Assembly (NCBI GenBank): GCA_033961575.1
Contig: CM066728.1
Location: forward strand, 31,124,352 to 31,188,351
Direction of reading: 5' to 3'
DNA length: 64,000 nt
Origin: Aselliscus stoliczkanus
Lineage: Eukaryota; Chordata; Mammalia; Chiroptera; Hipposideridae
A model generated the notes under the pieces. It had not been told where the DNA came from, ran no database searches, and was given only the letters and a program-made list of their open reading frames with translations. Position numbers and translations under genes: made by a program. The stretch's first letter is position 1; each line of letters opens with the position of its first letter. This document shows, in pieces, positions 13,039 to 26,279 of the stretch.

Positions 13039-16000
13039 ATGAATAATAAAATGGCAATAACTATGTACCTATCATTAATCACTTTAAATTGTAAATTGAT
13101 TAAATATTCCAATAAAAGGCACAGGGTAGCTGAATGGGTTAAAAAAATAATAATAAAGACCACATATATGCTGTTTATAGGAGACCTGCCTCAGATCACA
13201 GGACATAGATGGAAAATAAAAAAATGGCAAAAGAAAGTTTACGCAACTGGAAATGAAAAAAAAAAAATGCTGGAGTAGCAATACTTATTTCTGCCAAAAT
13301 AAACTTTAACAAAAACTATAATAAAAGAATAAAAGACAAAGAAGGACATTACATAGTGATAAAGGGTTCAATCCAAAAGGAGGACATAGTCCTAGTAAAC
13401 ATATATGCACCCAATATAAGAGCACCTAAATATATAAAACAAATATTGAGTGACATAAACAGAGGGATCTACAGTAACGCAATCATACCAGGAGACTTTA
13501 ACAACCCCTTGATACCAATGAACAGATCTTCCAGATAGAAAATAAACCTGTCAACAGTGGCCTTAAATGATATACAAGATAAGATGGATTTAATTGATAT
13601 TTTTAGAGCATTTCACCCCAAAGCAGCAGAATATACATTCTTTTCAAGTGCACATAGAACATCTTTCAAGATAGATTACATGTTAAGCCACAAAAGAAGT
13701 CTCAATAAATTTAAGAAGATTGAAATCATATCAAGTGTCTTCTCTGACTACTACAACACTAAATTAGAAATCAATAAAAATAAATAACTGAAAACACACA
13801 AACACATAAAGGTTAAATAACATGCTACTAAACAAGGAATGGATCAACAATGAGATCAAGGAAGGAATCAAAAGATACCTTGAAACAAATAGAAATGAAA
13901 ACACAATGACCCCAAGTATGTGACACAGCGAAAGCAGTCCTATGAGGAACAGTCATAGTCATAGCAATATAAGCCTACCTCAAGAAATAAGAAAAATCTC
14001 AAATAAACAATCTAACTTTATATCTAAGGGAAATGAGGAAAGGACAGCAAACAAAGTCCAAAGTGAGTACAAGGAAGAAAATAATAAAGATCAGAATGAA
14101 AATAAACAAAGTGGAAGCTAAATAAAAAAATAAATAAATAAACCACAAACACAGAAAAGATCAATGAAACCAAAAGCTGCTTCTTTGAAAACATAAACCA
14201 AAGTAATAAATCTTTAACCAGACCCATCAAGAAAAAAAAAAAGAAAGGATCCAAATAAATCATATCAAAAATGAAAGAGGAGAAGTGACAATAGAAAACA
14301 CAGAAATACAAAAAAATTTAAGAAAATACTATAGTCAATTATGCTCCAACAAATTGGACAGTCTGGATGAAATGGATAAAGTCCTAGAAGCATACAACCT
14401 TTCAAGGCTGAATTAAGAAGAAACAGAAAATCCAAACCAACCGATTACTACTAATGAAATTGAATCAGTAATCAACAAGCTCCCAACAAACAAAAGTCCT
14501 GGACCAGATGGCTTCATAGGTGAATCTCACCAATCATTCAAAAAAGAATTAACACCTATTCATTTCAAATGATTTCAAAAAGTTCAAGAGAAGAAAAGAT
14601 TCCAAAGCACATTCTACGAGAACACCATTAACCTGATTCCAAAACAAGATGTTACAAAACAAGAAAACTGTAGGCTGATATCCCTAATGAATATAGATGC
14701 AAAAAACCTCAACAAAATTTTAGCAAACCAAATTCAGCAATACATTAAAAAGATTATACACCACAATTAAGAGAGAGATTTATTCCTGGTATACAAGATT
14801 TGTTCAATATCCACAAATCAATTAATGTGAAGTACCACATAAACCAAATAAAATAAAAACCATATCATCATGTCAATAAGGGCATAAAGAACACTTGACA
14901 AAATCCAGCATCCATTTATGATAAAAACTCTCAGCAAAGTGAGAATACAGGAAAGATATCTCAACATAATAAGGGCCATATATGATAAACCTATTGCCAA
15001 CATCATGCTTAATGAGAAAAAGCTAAAAACATGCCCCTTCATATCAGGAACAAGACAAAGATGTTCATTTTCACTACTTTTATTCAACATAGTACTGTAA
15101 GTCCCAGCCACAGCAATTAGACAAGAAATAAAGGCATGCAAATTAAAAAGAAAAAAGTAAAACTGTCATTATTTGCAGATGACATGATACTATATGGAGA
15201 GAACTGCAAAGATTCCACAAAAAAAGCTGTTAGAGCTGATGAATGAATTCAGTAAAGGAGAAGGGTACAAAATTAATATTCAGATATTGATTGCATTTTT
15301 ATCTGCTAATAATGAACTATCAGAAAGAGAAATTAAGAAAACAATCCCATTTACAATTGCATCAAGAAATAAAATAAAATACATAGGAATAAATTTAACC
15401 AAGGAAGTAAAAGACCAGTACTCAGAAAATTATAAGACATTAAAGAGATAAATTAAAAAGATACAAATAAATGGAAGCATATACCATCCTCATGGACAGG
15501 AATAATTTATATAGTTAAAATGTCCATACTACCCAAAGCAAGCTATAGATTCAATGCAATTCCTATTAAAATACCAAAGGCATTTTTCATGGATCTAGAA
15601 CTAATAATCCTCAAATGTATATGGAATCATGAAAAACCCTGAAGAGCCATGGCAATCTTGAGAAATGAGAACTAGCTATCTAATATCAAACTATATTACA
15701 AGACAATAGTAATCAAAACAGCAAGGCATTGGCATAAAAACAGATCAATGGAACAGAATAGCGAGAATAGAGAGCTCAGAAATAAATCCATGTCTATATG
15801 ATCATTAAATCTATGACAAAGGAAGCAATAATATACACTGGGATAAAGACAGTTTATTCAATAAATGGTGCTGGGAAAACTAAATATATATATGCAAAAA
15901 AAAAAAAATGAAACTGGATCACCTTCTTACTCCATAAATAAAAATAAACTCAAAATGGATTAAAGACTTAAATGTAACACCAAAAATCATAAAACGCTTG

Positions 16001-16905
16001 GAAAGAAACAGTGAGTAAACTCTCAGACATTACCGTTATTTACATTTTTACTGATATATCTCCTCAGAAAAGGAAAGCAAAAGAAAAAAAATAATAATAA
16101 ACAAATGGAACTACATTAGGCTAAACAGTTTTTGCACAGAAAAGGAAACCATCAATAAAACAAAAGACAGCCCACTGAATGGATGAAGGTATTTGCAAAT
16201 GACATATCTGATAAGGAGTTAATATCCAAAATTTGTTAAAGAAGAAAAAAAAAACCACATACAACTCAACACCAAAAAACCCAAACAATCCAATTAACAA
16301 ATGGGCAGGGAACCTGAATAGACATTACTCCAAAGAGGACAGAAACATGGCAATAGACATGAAAAGATGCTCAAAGTCACTAATTGTCATAGAAATACAA
16401 ATAAAAACCACAAGGAGTTATCACCTCACATCTGTCAGAATGGCTATCATCAATAAATTAACAAACAATTGTTGATGCGGATCTGGGGAAAAGGGTATTC
16501 TTATATTGTTGGTGGGATTGGAAATTGGTGCAGCCACTATGGAAACCAGTATGGAGGTTCCTCCAAAAATTAAAAATAAAACTACCTTATGACCCAGCAA
16601 TTCCACTCTTAGGTATTTCACCAAGAAATCCAAAGCACTAATTCAAAAATATATGCACCCTTATGTTTACTGCAACCCAATTTACAATAGGGAAGATATG
16701 GAAACAACCAAAATGTCCGTAAGTAGATGATCAAATAAAGAAGAGATGGTATGTATATGCAATGAATATTACTTGGCCATAAAAGCAGCAAACTCTTGCC
16801 ATTTGCGACAACATGGATAGACCTAGAGGGTATAATGCTAAGGGAAATAAGTCAGATTGATAAAAAGAAATACCATATAATCTCACTTACGTGTGGAATT
16901 CAAAG
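13039..16905 (+). pseudogene. L1 ORF2 remnant (endonuclease and reverse transcriptase)
   Basis: The frame opens at 13,039 with MNNKMAITMYLSLITLN, the usual N-terminus of L1 ORF2. The endonuclease domain can be followed in pieces: MIKGSIQKEDIVLVNIYAPN (from 13,356), then MDLIDIFRAFHPKAAEYTFF (from about 13,581). The reverse transcriptase catalytic box reads SLFADDMILY at about 15,166-15,195. The C-terminal part survives in fragments ([12 protein letters not shown] near 16,420; terminal LPFATTWIDLEG near 16,796). The span of about 1,290 codons fits the family, but many stops and shifts split it. The protein normally nicks target DNA and primes cDNA synthesis there; this copy cannot be functional. 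Confidence 0.88.
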
Positions 16906-17400
16906 AACAGAATAAACGTACAAACAAAACAGAAAGGCTCATAGATACCAAAAACAAACTGATGGTTACTAGATGGGAATGTGGGTTGCAGGGGCTGACT
17001 GAGAAAGGTGAAGGGATTAGGAAGTACAAATTGGTATTTACAAAATTGTCATGGGGATGTAATGCACAGTCAATAATATTGTACAAACTGTGTATAGTGC
17101 CAGATAAATACTGGACTTATCAAGGGGATCACTTCATAAATATATAAATGTCTAACCAATATGCTGTACTCCTGAAACTAATATAAAATAATATTGAATG
17201 TCAACTATAAAATAAATAGTTCCAGGGATATAAAGTATAGCATAGGGAATATGGTTAATAATATTGTAATAACTATGTACAGTGTCACATGGGTAATAGA
17301 CTTATTGGGGGGAATCACTTTGTGAGGTATATAAATGTCTAATCATTATGTTGTTTTGTACACCTAAAACTATTTAAAAAAAATTTTAAATTAAAAAATT
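16906..17400 (+). repeat. L1 3'UTR with partly duplicated tail
   Basis: Two related stretches follow each other. The first (about 17,060-17,215) has 'caataatattgt', 'ggacttatc', 'ggggatcacttc', 'atatataaatgtctaacca', 'cctgaaactaatat'. The second (about 17,216-17,400) repeats the order with 'agcatagggaatatgg', 'taataatattgtaataac', 'agacttattggggg', 'atataaatgtctaatca' and 'cacctaaaactat'. See the finding on this duplication. Confidence 0.7.
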
Positions 17401-19725
17401 TTTAAATGATAGAAATACTGTACTAACTTAAAAAATCAATTATATGACACTATAGAACTCAGCTAAACAATTATGTTAAATCTGTTTCACACAGATCACT
17501 TATAAAATGTATAAAAATCACTGACATAAATTGAATTTTTCATAATAAGGTAGAAAGGATTTTTTAAAAATCTCTCCTGATGGACAATAAATGCCTTGAG
17601 GATTTCAACTGTGTTGTACTCAATACAAATGTCCAGGAAATGAATTAGTAATACTTAATCAAGTTCTGTTTAAACGGTATTTTCAAATGTGATTTGCCTC
17701 ACGCACAGAGTCTTAACACAGTTCAGAGGAAAAATAGAGAGGTTTAGCAGAATCAAGGAGGGCTCTAGAAAACATACTACCCCTCAGAGACCACCCAAAG
17801 AATCAGAGAAGAGAGTATAATGAAAACGTAACAGCCTGAAGATCAGCTTAAGGTAACTGTGAGCCTTGAAACCTGAAAGGGTTGGGGTTGGGTTAAGAGG
17901 TGGGGCCAGCAGTGTGAACAGAAAGGAAAAGAAGAGGAAATCATGGTGATACAACTGGTCAGGAGGAAGTTTTTTGTTTTGTTTTTACCATTTCGTATTT
18001 ATGTTGTATTTTGATTTGTCCTGAATATTTACAGAGATCAATTCTCATCACAGGCTAAGATAATGCAAGAGAAATGATGACAGTCTCAAAATAGGTCAGA
18101 TGCTTGAGACCGCTCAGAATCCTGCTACCATATTTCGAGAGAGATAGAATTTGGCAGAACCCATAAGGCATTGCAGGAGAAAATCCCGAGGGTCTTTTCT
18201 GTGTCCTGCAACAAGCACCTTCCTCATGCAAAGCCTCTCTTTGCTGTTATTGCTGAAGGAAATGGAAGCAGGGTCAATTATTCCTGACAACAGTGTCTTT
18301 GACACATAGATTCAGAAGAAGCATCAAACGAGCAGGCAATACAATTCTTGGTATGTTGTTAGCAATTTATTCTTTATTCTACATGTACAAGAAGAGATAT
18401 ACTTAAATTTAGTCCGCGAACAATTCCTTTAGATGAGGCTTTAGTGAAAAATGTGTTGGAAACAAAATCTATTAACAGTTTGGGGATAGCAATTCCTAAA
18501 GATGCTGGCTTTGGAAACTCGAGAGAGTTGTGTGGTGACCACACCCAGACCTTAGTTACTGAGCTCAATGTGACTTATGCTCCTGGGATATTAGGATATT
18601 GAGCAATTACAATTTATTACACACTTTCTATGATTTTTCAGAAACTCTGTAAAAAGAAAAGGTCACACAATCTCCAGTAGCTATGCGACCTTTAAATAGT
18701 CACTTTATCTGACTGGGTATTTGTTTCTTACTCTGAAAAGTAGATGGATTACAGATGATATAGATTTGTAATCTTCTGTTTCTATGAATTGGAGTAGCTT
18801 GTTAATAATGCAAGTATAGTTCAGCATTGTTACAAAATAGTATAAAAACTTCCATAACATAAACTTACCTTCAGGGGGACCTACTGGTTTGTGATTTAAT
18901 TGCAATGGTGCACAAGACACAAATTAACTCATAGCTAGATTCTAAAGGACAATGGGGCAATGCTGCGCTAACGTGTGCCTGAAGTCAGTGTATTAAAACA
19001 CTTTAATGGATTACTTTAGAGAAATATTTTAGAGATTTAACTAAAATGTGGAAATAAGATTAAAATGTGAGAGGACAGAAAACGTGGAGAAAAAAAACAC
19101 AAAAAAAAACCTTCAGTGGAATTAATTTAATTGTGAGAAAAATCAGCAAGGAGGATGTAGGTGATATGGCCCGCAACAAAAATTCTCTTGAAAGATGTTG
19201 GCCAAGTATATTTAAACATACTATTTCTAAGAGGAAAGTGGTGAAATAAAGTTCTAGCAAGCATAAACATTAAAAATATATTATGCAAAACTACATTTAT
19301 TGATAAACCCATCATGTTTATATTATTAATTTTAAAGAATATTTTATCTAGACAATAATTACAAATGTAATAGTTAAATTACTGTTAAATGTGTTATGCT
19401 TATTCTATTAACCTCGAACTTGTTGAATTTACATTTTTAGAAGAAGCAGCAAGATTTTGTGAGCAGAGAAAGAATTCAGTCATTAGGCATTTCCACCCTT
19501 GTGATCCAGGAGCATAATGAAAAGGTGCTTCCTTCTGGGATATGTAGTGAGATTCCAATTCAGGACTTGTTGAGCTAACCAGAGAACTGGCTGCTAACGT
19601 GCATCCTTTTGAATGGAAAGAGTACATCAAATCAAATAATATAGTACATTGGATCCTAGAAGTAAATCAGACTCTTTCCAACAGGACTTACATGAGACAC
19701 TGTTTTAAACTAAAACAACAACCCA
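17401..19725. other. Single-copy DNA, no gene supported
   Basis: No conserved frame and no repeat I can name. Short runs such as the A-rich stretch near 19,093-19,110 are the only low-complexity features. Confidence 0.35.
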
Positions 19726-19727
19726 AA

Positions 19728-19812
19728 ATTACTGTTAGCTATGTGACCTTAGGCAAATGCTACATTTTTCCTGAATTTCCACTGCCTCATTCTGTCTGAT
19801 AAATGCTGCGGT
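19728..19812 (+). repeat. MIR fragment (sense)
   Basis: 'actgttagctatgtgacctt' and 'aggcaaatgctacatttttc' followed by 'tttccactgcctcattctgtc' match the MIR central motif (gctgtgtgaccttgggcaagt...cctcagtttcc). Short and diverged. Confidence 0.6.
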
Positions 19813-19919
19813 GCTCCAGATTCACTCTCCCCCTTTGCTGCCCATCCCATGGCAATTACTCTTGTGGGTAACGTTAAGAGGAGCCGCTGTCTTCAGACGC
19901 TGGTGAGGCGCAGCAAAAA

Positions 19920-20236
19920 GGAAACTGGGGCAGATGAGCAGCGGGTCGGAGGAGAGCGATGGCAGGATCTTTATATCCCTGTCTGTGTCCATTCGTCAAG
20001 GGTGGCTGCACTGTCACTCCTGACACAGCTTTCTTCTTCTGTTTACTCCCCCCATACCTTCAGGTCTAGAGGTCGCAAGAGTTCCTCAGTTGTCACCAGA
20101 TCCCAATTCCTGCACTAAATGTTTACTTGCCCCACCCCCAAAGTTGTAAATACTCCCTTTGTGAATAAACCCTCAGAATTATCCCAATGTGAGAGCACCA
20201 CTATTTCCTGCTGGTACCTTGACTGTTGCACGGCAT
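19920..20236 (+). mobile_element. Old LTR-like interspersed repeat, end preserved
   Basis: The 3' part 'aaagttgtaaatactccct', 'gtgaataaaccctcagaatt', 'atcccaatgtgagagcacca', 'tttcctgctggtaccttgactg' resembles the end of a dispersed mammalian LTR-type repeat I have seen in this form ('...tttcctgctgggaccctgactgata'). The 5' boundary is unclear and the family is not assigned. Confidence 0.4.
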
Positions 20237-21494
20237 TTGAAACATAGGTAGTAGTAACTATCTCCTAAGGTCATTATAAGGTTTGCATAGCAAAGTACTG
20301 GTGGTACAAAGTCTTCAATTAATGTTCTGTGTCCTCTAGAGAATAGAGCATGAAATAAAGTTTAAGTATTACAGCTGTATTTAGGGAGAAGGCATCTTCA
20401 CCGACCAAAGTGGGGAAAGGAAACTGGGTCCAGTAAGGGCAGGAAGCAGTTAAAAGATGCTGTGTTACCTCACGAGCCACTTCTTCATGACAAGTTGCAG
20501 AGACATAGACATTTTGGGGCAGTTGATCCTACACACACAAAAAAAAATCTCCTGACAGGCTGTATGAAAAAACTGTACCCTGGATCAGTCCCACAGAGAG
20601 AAGATGGAAAGTATGCATTTTCTGAATGCGCCTCTCCTGTCTGCCATTAGTCAAATTTGGTCCCAAAGAGCTTTAACACTCCAGGCTTTCCATTCGTGGC
20701 ATCAGCCATGCCAGAGGCTGCTTAGGAAGCCAGATTTCAGGCCCTGTGGTGTGGGTTTTATCCATGCCCAGAAAATACAAATAAGGAGTTATCAGGTCAT
20801 TCAAGGCCACAGCTGAGCAGAAACATGGTTTATGGGAGTGGAAGAAAGATAAGGCATGGGGAATCTGAAAAAGTGTGTAAGATCCCCCTGGTTCTGGGTT
20901 AAGGCCTTTATTATCATCATTATGCATATCTTAGATGCTAATCATTACCTTCCCATCATGCAGTCTTCTTTAGGTTGCCCAGAGTCCCAGTTCTTACTCT
21001 AGGGGTGAACCCAGAAAAGACAGCATACCTTGTGATCACACACAAGCGATGACTAAGTGGAGGAAGGAGGTAAGACCTGAAGGATCTAAACAGATTTTTT
21101 TTTTTTGGCAGTTTTGAACTGGAACACTAGAAGAGTGATTTTAAAAGATGATGGTGACTATCTGAAAATTATTAGAGAAAATAACAGTGGCTAGTGGAAC
21201 TGATAGTCAGATAGATGCTGAGAAAATAAGTTTCGCAGCATTTTGAGCAATGGTAATAATCCTGGCCCTCACTCTAAGTTACATGTGACGTATAAGCCAC
21301 TGTTATGGAGAGGTAGTGAAGTCACAAGTATACATACAAAGTATGTTTGCAGAAAGAGGAAGAACACTGAAGCAAATATTAATAAGAAGCAGAGGCCAGA
21401 GGCCATCACCTACACAAGGAATGGAGAAATTAGTTTCGGCTCCAGCTGTTTGTCTCCCAACTGTATCTTGCTTCTCATTCTTGGATTTTTGTAA
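20237..21494. other. Single-copy DNA, no gene supported
   Basis: No conserved frame, RNA gene or named repeat. A T run lies at about 21,098-21,107. Confidence 0.35.
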
Positions 21495-21960
21495 AACTCC
21501 ATGTAACCATCAAGATTTTTTTAGGTTATAAGTGATAGACTCTACTCAAACTTAAATAAAAAAGAGCAAAACAAAAGTAATGTATTAGCTGGTGGCCTAG
21601 AATACCTATGGATTTATCTTTATCTTCAGGTATGGTTTGATCCAGGAATTTAATGATGTCATTAGGAAATCTATACAACTTTTTCTTCCCCCTTGGCTCA
21701 CCCTTCTCCTCACAGACTTTATTCTCTGCTGTGTTCCATACAAAGCAGCAGTAATGATCTTCCGTGGTTTCGGTCTCTAGAGAAAAAATACCTTAAAACC
21801 CAGTGCCCACGTCAATGCCTCAAAAAGAATTCTGATTGGATTGTCTTGAGTCATTTTACCACTCTTGCTTCAATCGATGATTCCAGAAGGATAGGGTACT
21901 CTAGACAGCCTAGCATAATTGCTGAACACTTTAGTACTGAAAGTGAAGCTATGTGATTGT
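21495..21960. repeat. Old interspersed repeat, second copy of the 6,748 type
   Basis: Landmarks 'aggttataagtgatagactc', 'caggtatggtttgatccagg', 'taatgatgtcattagg', 'attctgattggattgtcttg' and 'agaaggatagggtactct' follow the same scheme as the block at 6,748-7,010, in the same orientation, and extend further. The class is not named with confidence. Confidence 0.4.
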
Positions 21961-22143
21961 CAGTCCCATCAGGTACGGAAAGTGAACACTCTAAATGGAA
22001 AAGACTCTGCAAGACCAAAAGGTAACTGATATCTATCTATGACATTGCTCTGTTTTGTTTTAGGGAATCAAACAGTCCCTGATTGAGGGATTAATCCTTT
22101 TTTTAGCTCCTAAATGTACTGAATCCTTAAAAACAAACAGACA

Positions 22144-22262
22144 GGTCGGCCGAGTGGCGTGGTGGTTAAGCGCTGGCTTGGGAAGCCAGCGGCCCGGGTT
22201 CGGTCACACATATGAGGGTCATGAGACTGCCCTCAAAAAACAAACAAACAAACAAACAAACA
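22144..22262 (+). mobile_element. tRNA-derived SINE, family I, plus strand
   Basis: Starts 'ggtcggccgagtggcgtgg', then 'tggttaagcgctggcttggg', 'aagccagcggcccgggttcg' and 'acacatatgagggtcatgag', and ends in a (CAAA)n-type tail at about 22,236-22,262. Flanks carry a near-identical duplication, aaaacaaacagaca (about 22,130-22,143) against aaaaccaaacagaca (about 22,262-22,276). Head to tail it is the short form of the family, with no added 3' body. Confidence 0.88.
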
Positions 22263-22740
22263 AAAACCAAACAGACAAACAAAAATGTAAAACACAAACC
22301 ATGTCTGAGCACCTACTAATTTCCAAGTCCAAATCCATTACTGGATTTGGGGGATACATTAATAGTTACAAAATTAAAATACAATGTGATAAGTATGATA
22401 GTAAGATGTGTAAAAGATATAAAATATTAGCCAGGACATTTAGGTTTTCTTTCATTCCTTTAGTTAAACCCATTTTCAGATATACGCCATAAATACCAAC
22501 TTCAATTACAGGGTTTTTTTGTTTTGCTTTGTTTTTCTGGATTAATTATATTTTGAAAAGAATCAAAGCTAAAATGGATGATCCTACGATCAGATACATA
22601 ATGGATATTAATTACCTGATAGGATTGTGGATATTGAAAGAGAGAAATATTTGAAAGAACAGAAAGGAAAGGGAAAGTGACTGTTATTGGGGACCACCTA
22701 GATTCTTGCTAGCAGGCCATCTATCCCTAAGATCAGTGCT

Positions 22741-22798
22741 GATTTTTGTTAACAGGTTCTCTTAACCCTGATTTTTGTTAACAGGTTCTCTTAACCCA
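22741..22798. repeat. 29-bp tandem duplication
   Basis: Two adjacent 29-bp units, 22,741-22,769 and 22,770-22,798, each containing 'ttttgttaacaggttctc'. They match at all but the last base, so the duplication is recent. It is not part of a repeat I recognise. Confidence 0.9.
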
Positions 22799-25700
22799 AA
22801 ACAGGGATTGAGTAAATTTGAGAGAGTTTGTGACGTAAACTTTCCATGAATTTGACTGTAGTGCCTCAGGGCAGTAGACGTTTTTACTGGTTGTGCTTTC
22901 CCTAACCCTCTGGATGTTTCTGGAAAAGAGGGAGGAATAGGTTCTCTTCTATGTAGTCTCAAAGCCTCTTTCTTCTCTGCTGCTTTTAACTCTTTGGGTC
23001 TTCAGCTTTCAAATGTAACTGATATTCAAATTCTTTTAAAATTTCTATGTTATATTTTAGGATTTTAACTATCCTATATATTATAAATGTACATTGAAAT
23101 TGCTTAATAAGCCTGACATTGGAGAGCAATAACAATTCTTGCTACACATATAAGCTAAACATTATGTGGTTAATTTTATAATATATGGATTTATTGCCAT
23201 TTAGCAGCCACATCAATGAAAGTTAGTTTCCTCCTGTGCTTGAGAATTATTTAGCTTAGGAGTATGTGTAAGTATGAGTGTGTTTGAGTGTGCATATATT
23301 ATGCAAGTATTTTCTTCTCAAATAGCTGCATTTTTATTTTATGGAAAACAAAGTATGTTCGGTGTACTTCTTATTATAAATTTGCTTTGTTTTGAGGGGA
23401 AAAGGCACAGAAAAGAAAGCAATCTCATCATCTGTTAATATTTTGGAGAATTTAACACCACTATATCTTCATGCATATATATCACGTTATATCATGATTA
23501 ATTTAATAATGAATCCTTTTATAATAGGATTTTGGTATATCTTAGCAGGCAAAGATAAAATTCTATACAAGGAATTGAATTTAAGCCAGTATTTACATTT
23601 CATATCCAAATAACCCTTGAAGGGACCACTAGCTATATATCCCATTTTATCCTTATCTTCATTTAAAAAAAAAATGATGTTTCATTTCTCCACAGAATCA
23701 CCAATGGTGTATTAAAATGCATAGGCCTAACAAAGAAAGCCATTTGGTGGGAATACAAAAATTGTCAGATAATTGTCCATTTATGGCTCTATCTATAAAC
23801 ATTTGATCTGTCCAGAAAGTGTGTACCGATTGAGTCAGTTTTGACAGATAAAGAGGACTCACTGAATATCCTTTCCTGAGAACATCCTTCATTAATATTT
23901 ACATTTCTCTGACAGCACAGTTGCTGCAAGTATAGTTTGGGTAAATATAGCCTGCATTTGGCAAATATACATAGTCATAGGCCTGCAGTTGTCTAAGAAT
24001 TCAAATACTTTGAGTAAGAATATGAGCCTGGCTGTTCCTGAGGATTTCCTGGGCCTTGGACCTCAGGTGCAGTTATTCAAGGGAAAAAAACAAAAATACA
24101 TCACACTTATTTTAAGGCATGGTGGCATTTACAGCCAGTTAACTTGTGATAGAAAAGGAATGAAGGATTACTTAATTCTCATTCCCTCCTCCATTTTTTT
24201 CCCCTCTTTTTCATTTTCTATTCTGCTCTAAGCAGTCACTAAAAATACATCTGGTCAATAAAGGGCAGGTAAAATTGGAGAGGTTTCTATAGGGACACAG
24301 AGTGTGATGCAGAGAAACAACCACTCTCATTTATCCTGTGTTTTCATGTTGTATTTCCATTGTAGTTAAACTCAACTTTGAAAGGCACTCCTTAAGAAAG
24401 AGGCTACTTGAAATTCAGGAGACTCTATTGAAGAGAATTTTATATACTAACTGCAAAAATAATAAATCCTAAATCCAAGTAGAGTGCCAAGCAGAAAACT
24501 GGTATTTCTTCTATCTATTCCATTATAGTTTTAATGCATTTTGACTAAAATCATTTTTGCACAGTGAAAGACCTAGGAATACATTTTAATAGTGATGAAA
24601 GCATGAGTAATGAGCAGCGCTGCCTGAAGCAGCCTGCACTCACTTCTCCCCAACTGCTCTTTTCCATTTTGATTGACAGCATCTATATTCCAACCCTGAG
24701 ACCCTCCTCATTGCAAATTCTGTTGAATTATCCCACTCAGAAACTGTGCTCTCCTCAAATCTTATCTTTTTTTTGAAAGGTGACAGAGCAGGCTGCCTTG
24801 TTTCTGACCTCTATTTGATAACTCGAGCATAATCACAAGGCATTTCAGATCTACATACCAAAATAATTTCACATTCACCAGACCCATGACTGAAAGAAAG
24901 GACAGGGTCACAGCCATCAGAGTCATGTGAAAATTTTCTAGAGGGGAGGAGGGTTTTCTTATAAAAGCCTTATATTGGAAAGAGTCCTAAGCTCAACCAA
25001 AGCCTGCTCATATCTGTTCATTTTCATGTGTTCAACTCATAAGCTCAATCAATTTTCTTCCCCCGACCCCAAAGTTGTGGGTGCCACACATGAGCAATTT
25101 ATTCTCAAAGTGAGAGTACAGGAACAGTTTCTAACCCATTGATCAAAAGGTTCCCTAGATCAAGATAACTCAGGAAACAAGATCTTTTACAAAATCACAT
25201 AAATGACATGGCCAGATGCTAGAGTGTTTTCCTTCCTTCCCGGGTAAGTCTCAGACAAAGGTCAAATGTTCATTCATTCCTTATTATTTTAAAAAAAGGA
25301 ATGTTTTATGATTGACACAGGAGAAACAGTGGCTCATCGAACAGTCTTAGCTGCATTGGATTCAGTTCAGGAAAGTGCTTTTTACTTCTAGCATCTATCT
25401 GAAGCATGGGATACTATGAGGAAAAGAGCAAGAAATAAATTCCCGGAAGATGAAAGTCACACCAAATTTTTTAAAAAATGTAGAATGACTTATGAGAGGG
25501 TTCAGTAATTAATATATATGCAAATGATGCTTTTTATTATGAAACAATCAAGAACAGATTACTCACAGGAGGTCAGAGACTCAAAAGTTCAGTACTAGTT
25601 TATCCTGCCAGAAGGCTATTTAAATGATGTCTTTTCAAGAGCTTTTAATCATGAGTGTGTATTTATATGTGTGTCTGGGAGTAGGTAGAGAAGGAGCATA

Positions 25701-26279
25701 AAAGCAATTTCTATGCCACACGTTCCTGACCATATAGTAAAGTAGTAAGATCCAAGGTTGTATTTGTCAAATACCCAAGGCTTGCTCTACTAGAGCACCT
25801 AGTAAAAATTATAGCAGTGCCTACTTTTTGGTAAAATTGTACATATAGTTCTAAAATATATTTTAAAGACTTTTTCAAGGACTGAAACAGAGTTTATTGA
25901 AAACCTTGGACTGGTAAATAACATTGTTTTCCAAATATACAGATTGCTAGAGTAGAAACACTTCTCCCTAAAACCCCATAGGACAACTCAAAATCATAAA
26001 AAACAAATAAATTGTGTCACTCCAGAAAATGTTTCTAATGTTTACAAGATCCTGTTTTAAGCTGAATAATATTTTCTTTTCAAATTGATGTCAAGGAGAG
26101 TTGGGGGAAGGAATGGATGAGGGAATTTGAAGCTTTAGAGGCAAATGGGACCAGTTTATAAATGATACCTTTCATCTCCAGAGCTGTTAGCTGGAAGGCA
26201 ATACTGAATGTTTAGTCTGAAAAAAATGAATGCAAATGGCTCTGCAGAATAAAGGGTGCAGAGTTAACTAACAGCATTA
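22799..26279. other. Single-copy DNA, no gene supported
   Basis: 3.5 kb without a recognised repeat or conserved frame. The longest open frames are 65-80 codons and look random. Confidence 0.35.

Larger units (their letters stand above)
10322..17400 (+). mobile_element. Near full-length LINE-1 (5'UTR to 3' tail), inactive
   Basis: About 7.1 kb of one L1 on the plus strand. The 5' end is near 'gaacatccaagatgccagaa' and 'gtaagcgctaagcctgccacc', the usual L1 start. A GC-richer 5'UTR runs to about 12,116. ORF1 starts at 12,117 and ORF2 at 13,039. A 3'UTR follows from about 16,906 and ends in an A/T-rich tail near 17,390-17,400. Both frames are broken by many stops and shifts, so it cannot encode its proteins now. 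Possible diverged target duplication: 'ataagacagaaac' just before 10,326 against 'aatgatagaaata' after 17,400; this is weak. Confidence 0.9.
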
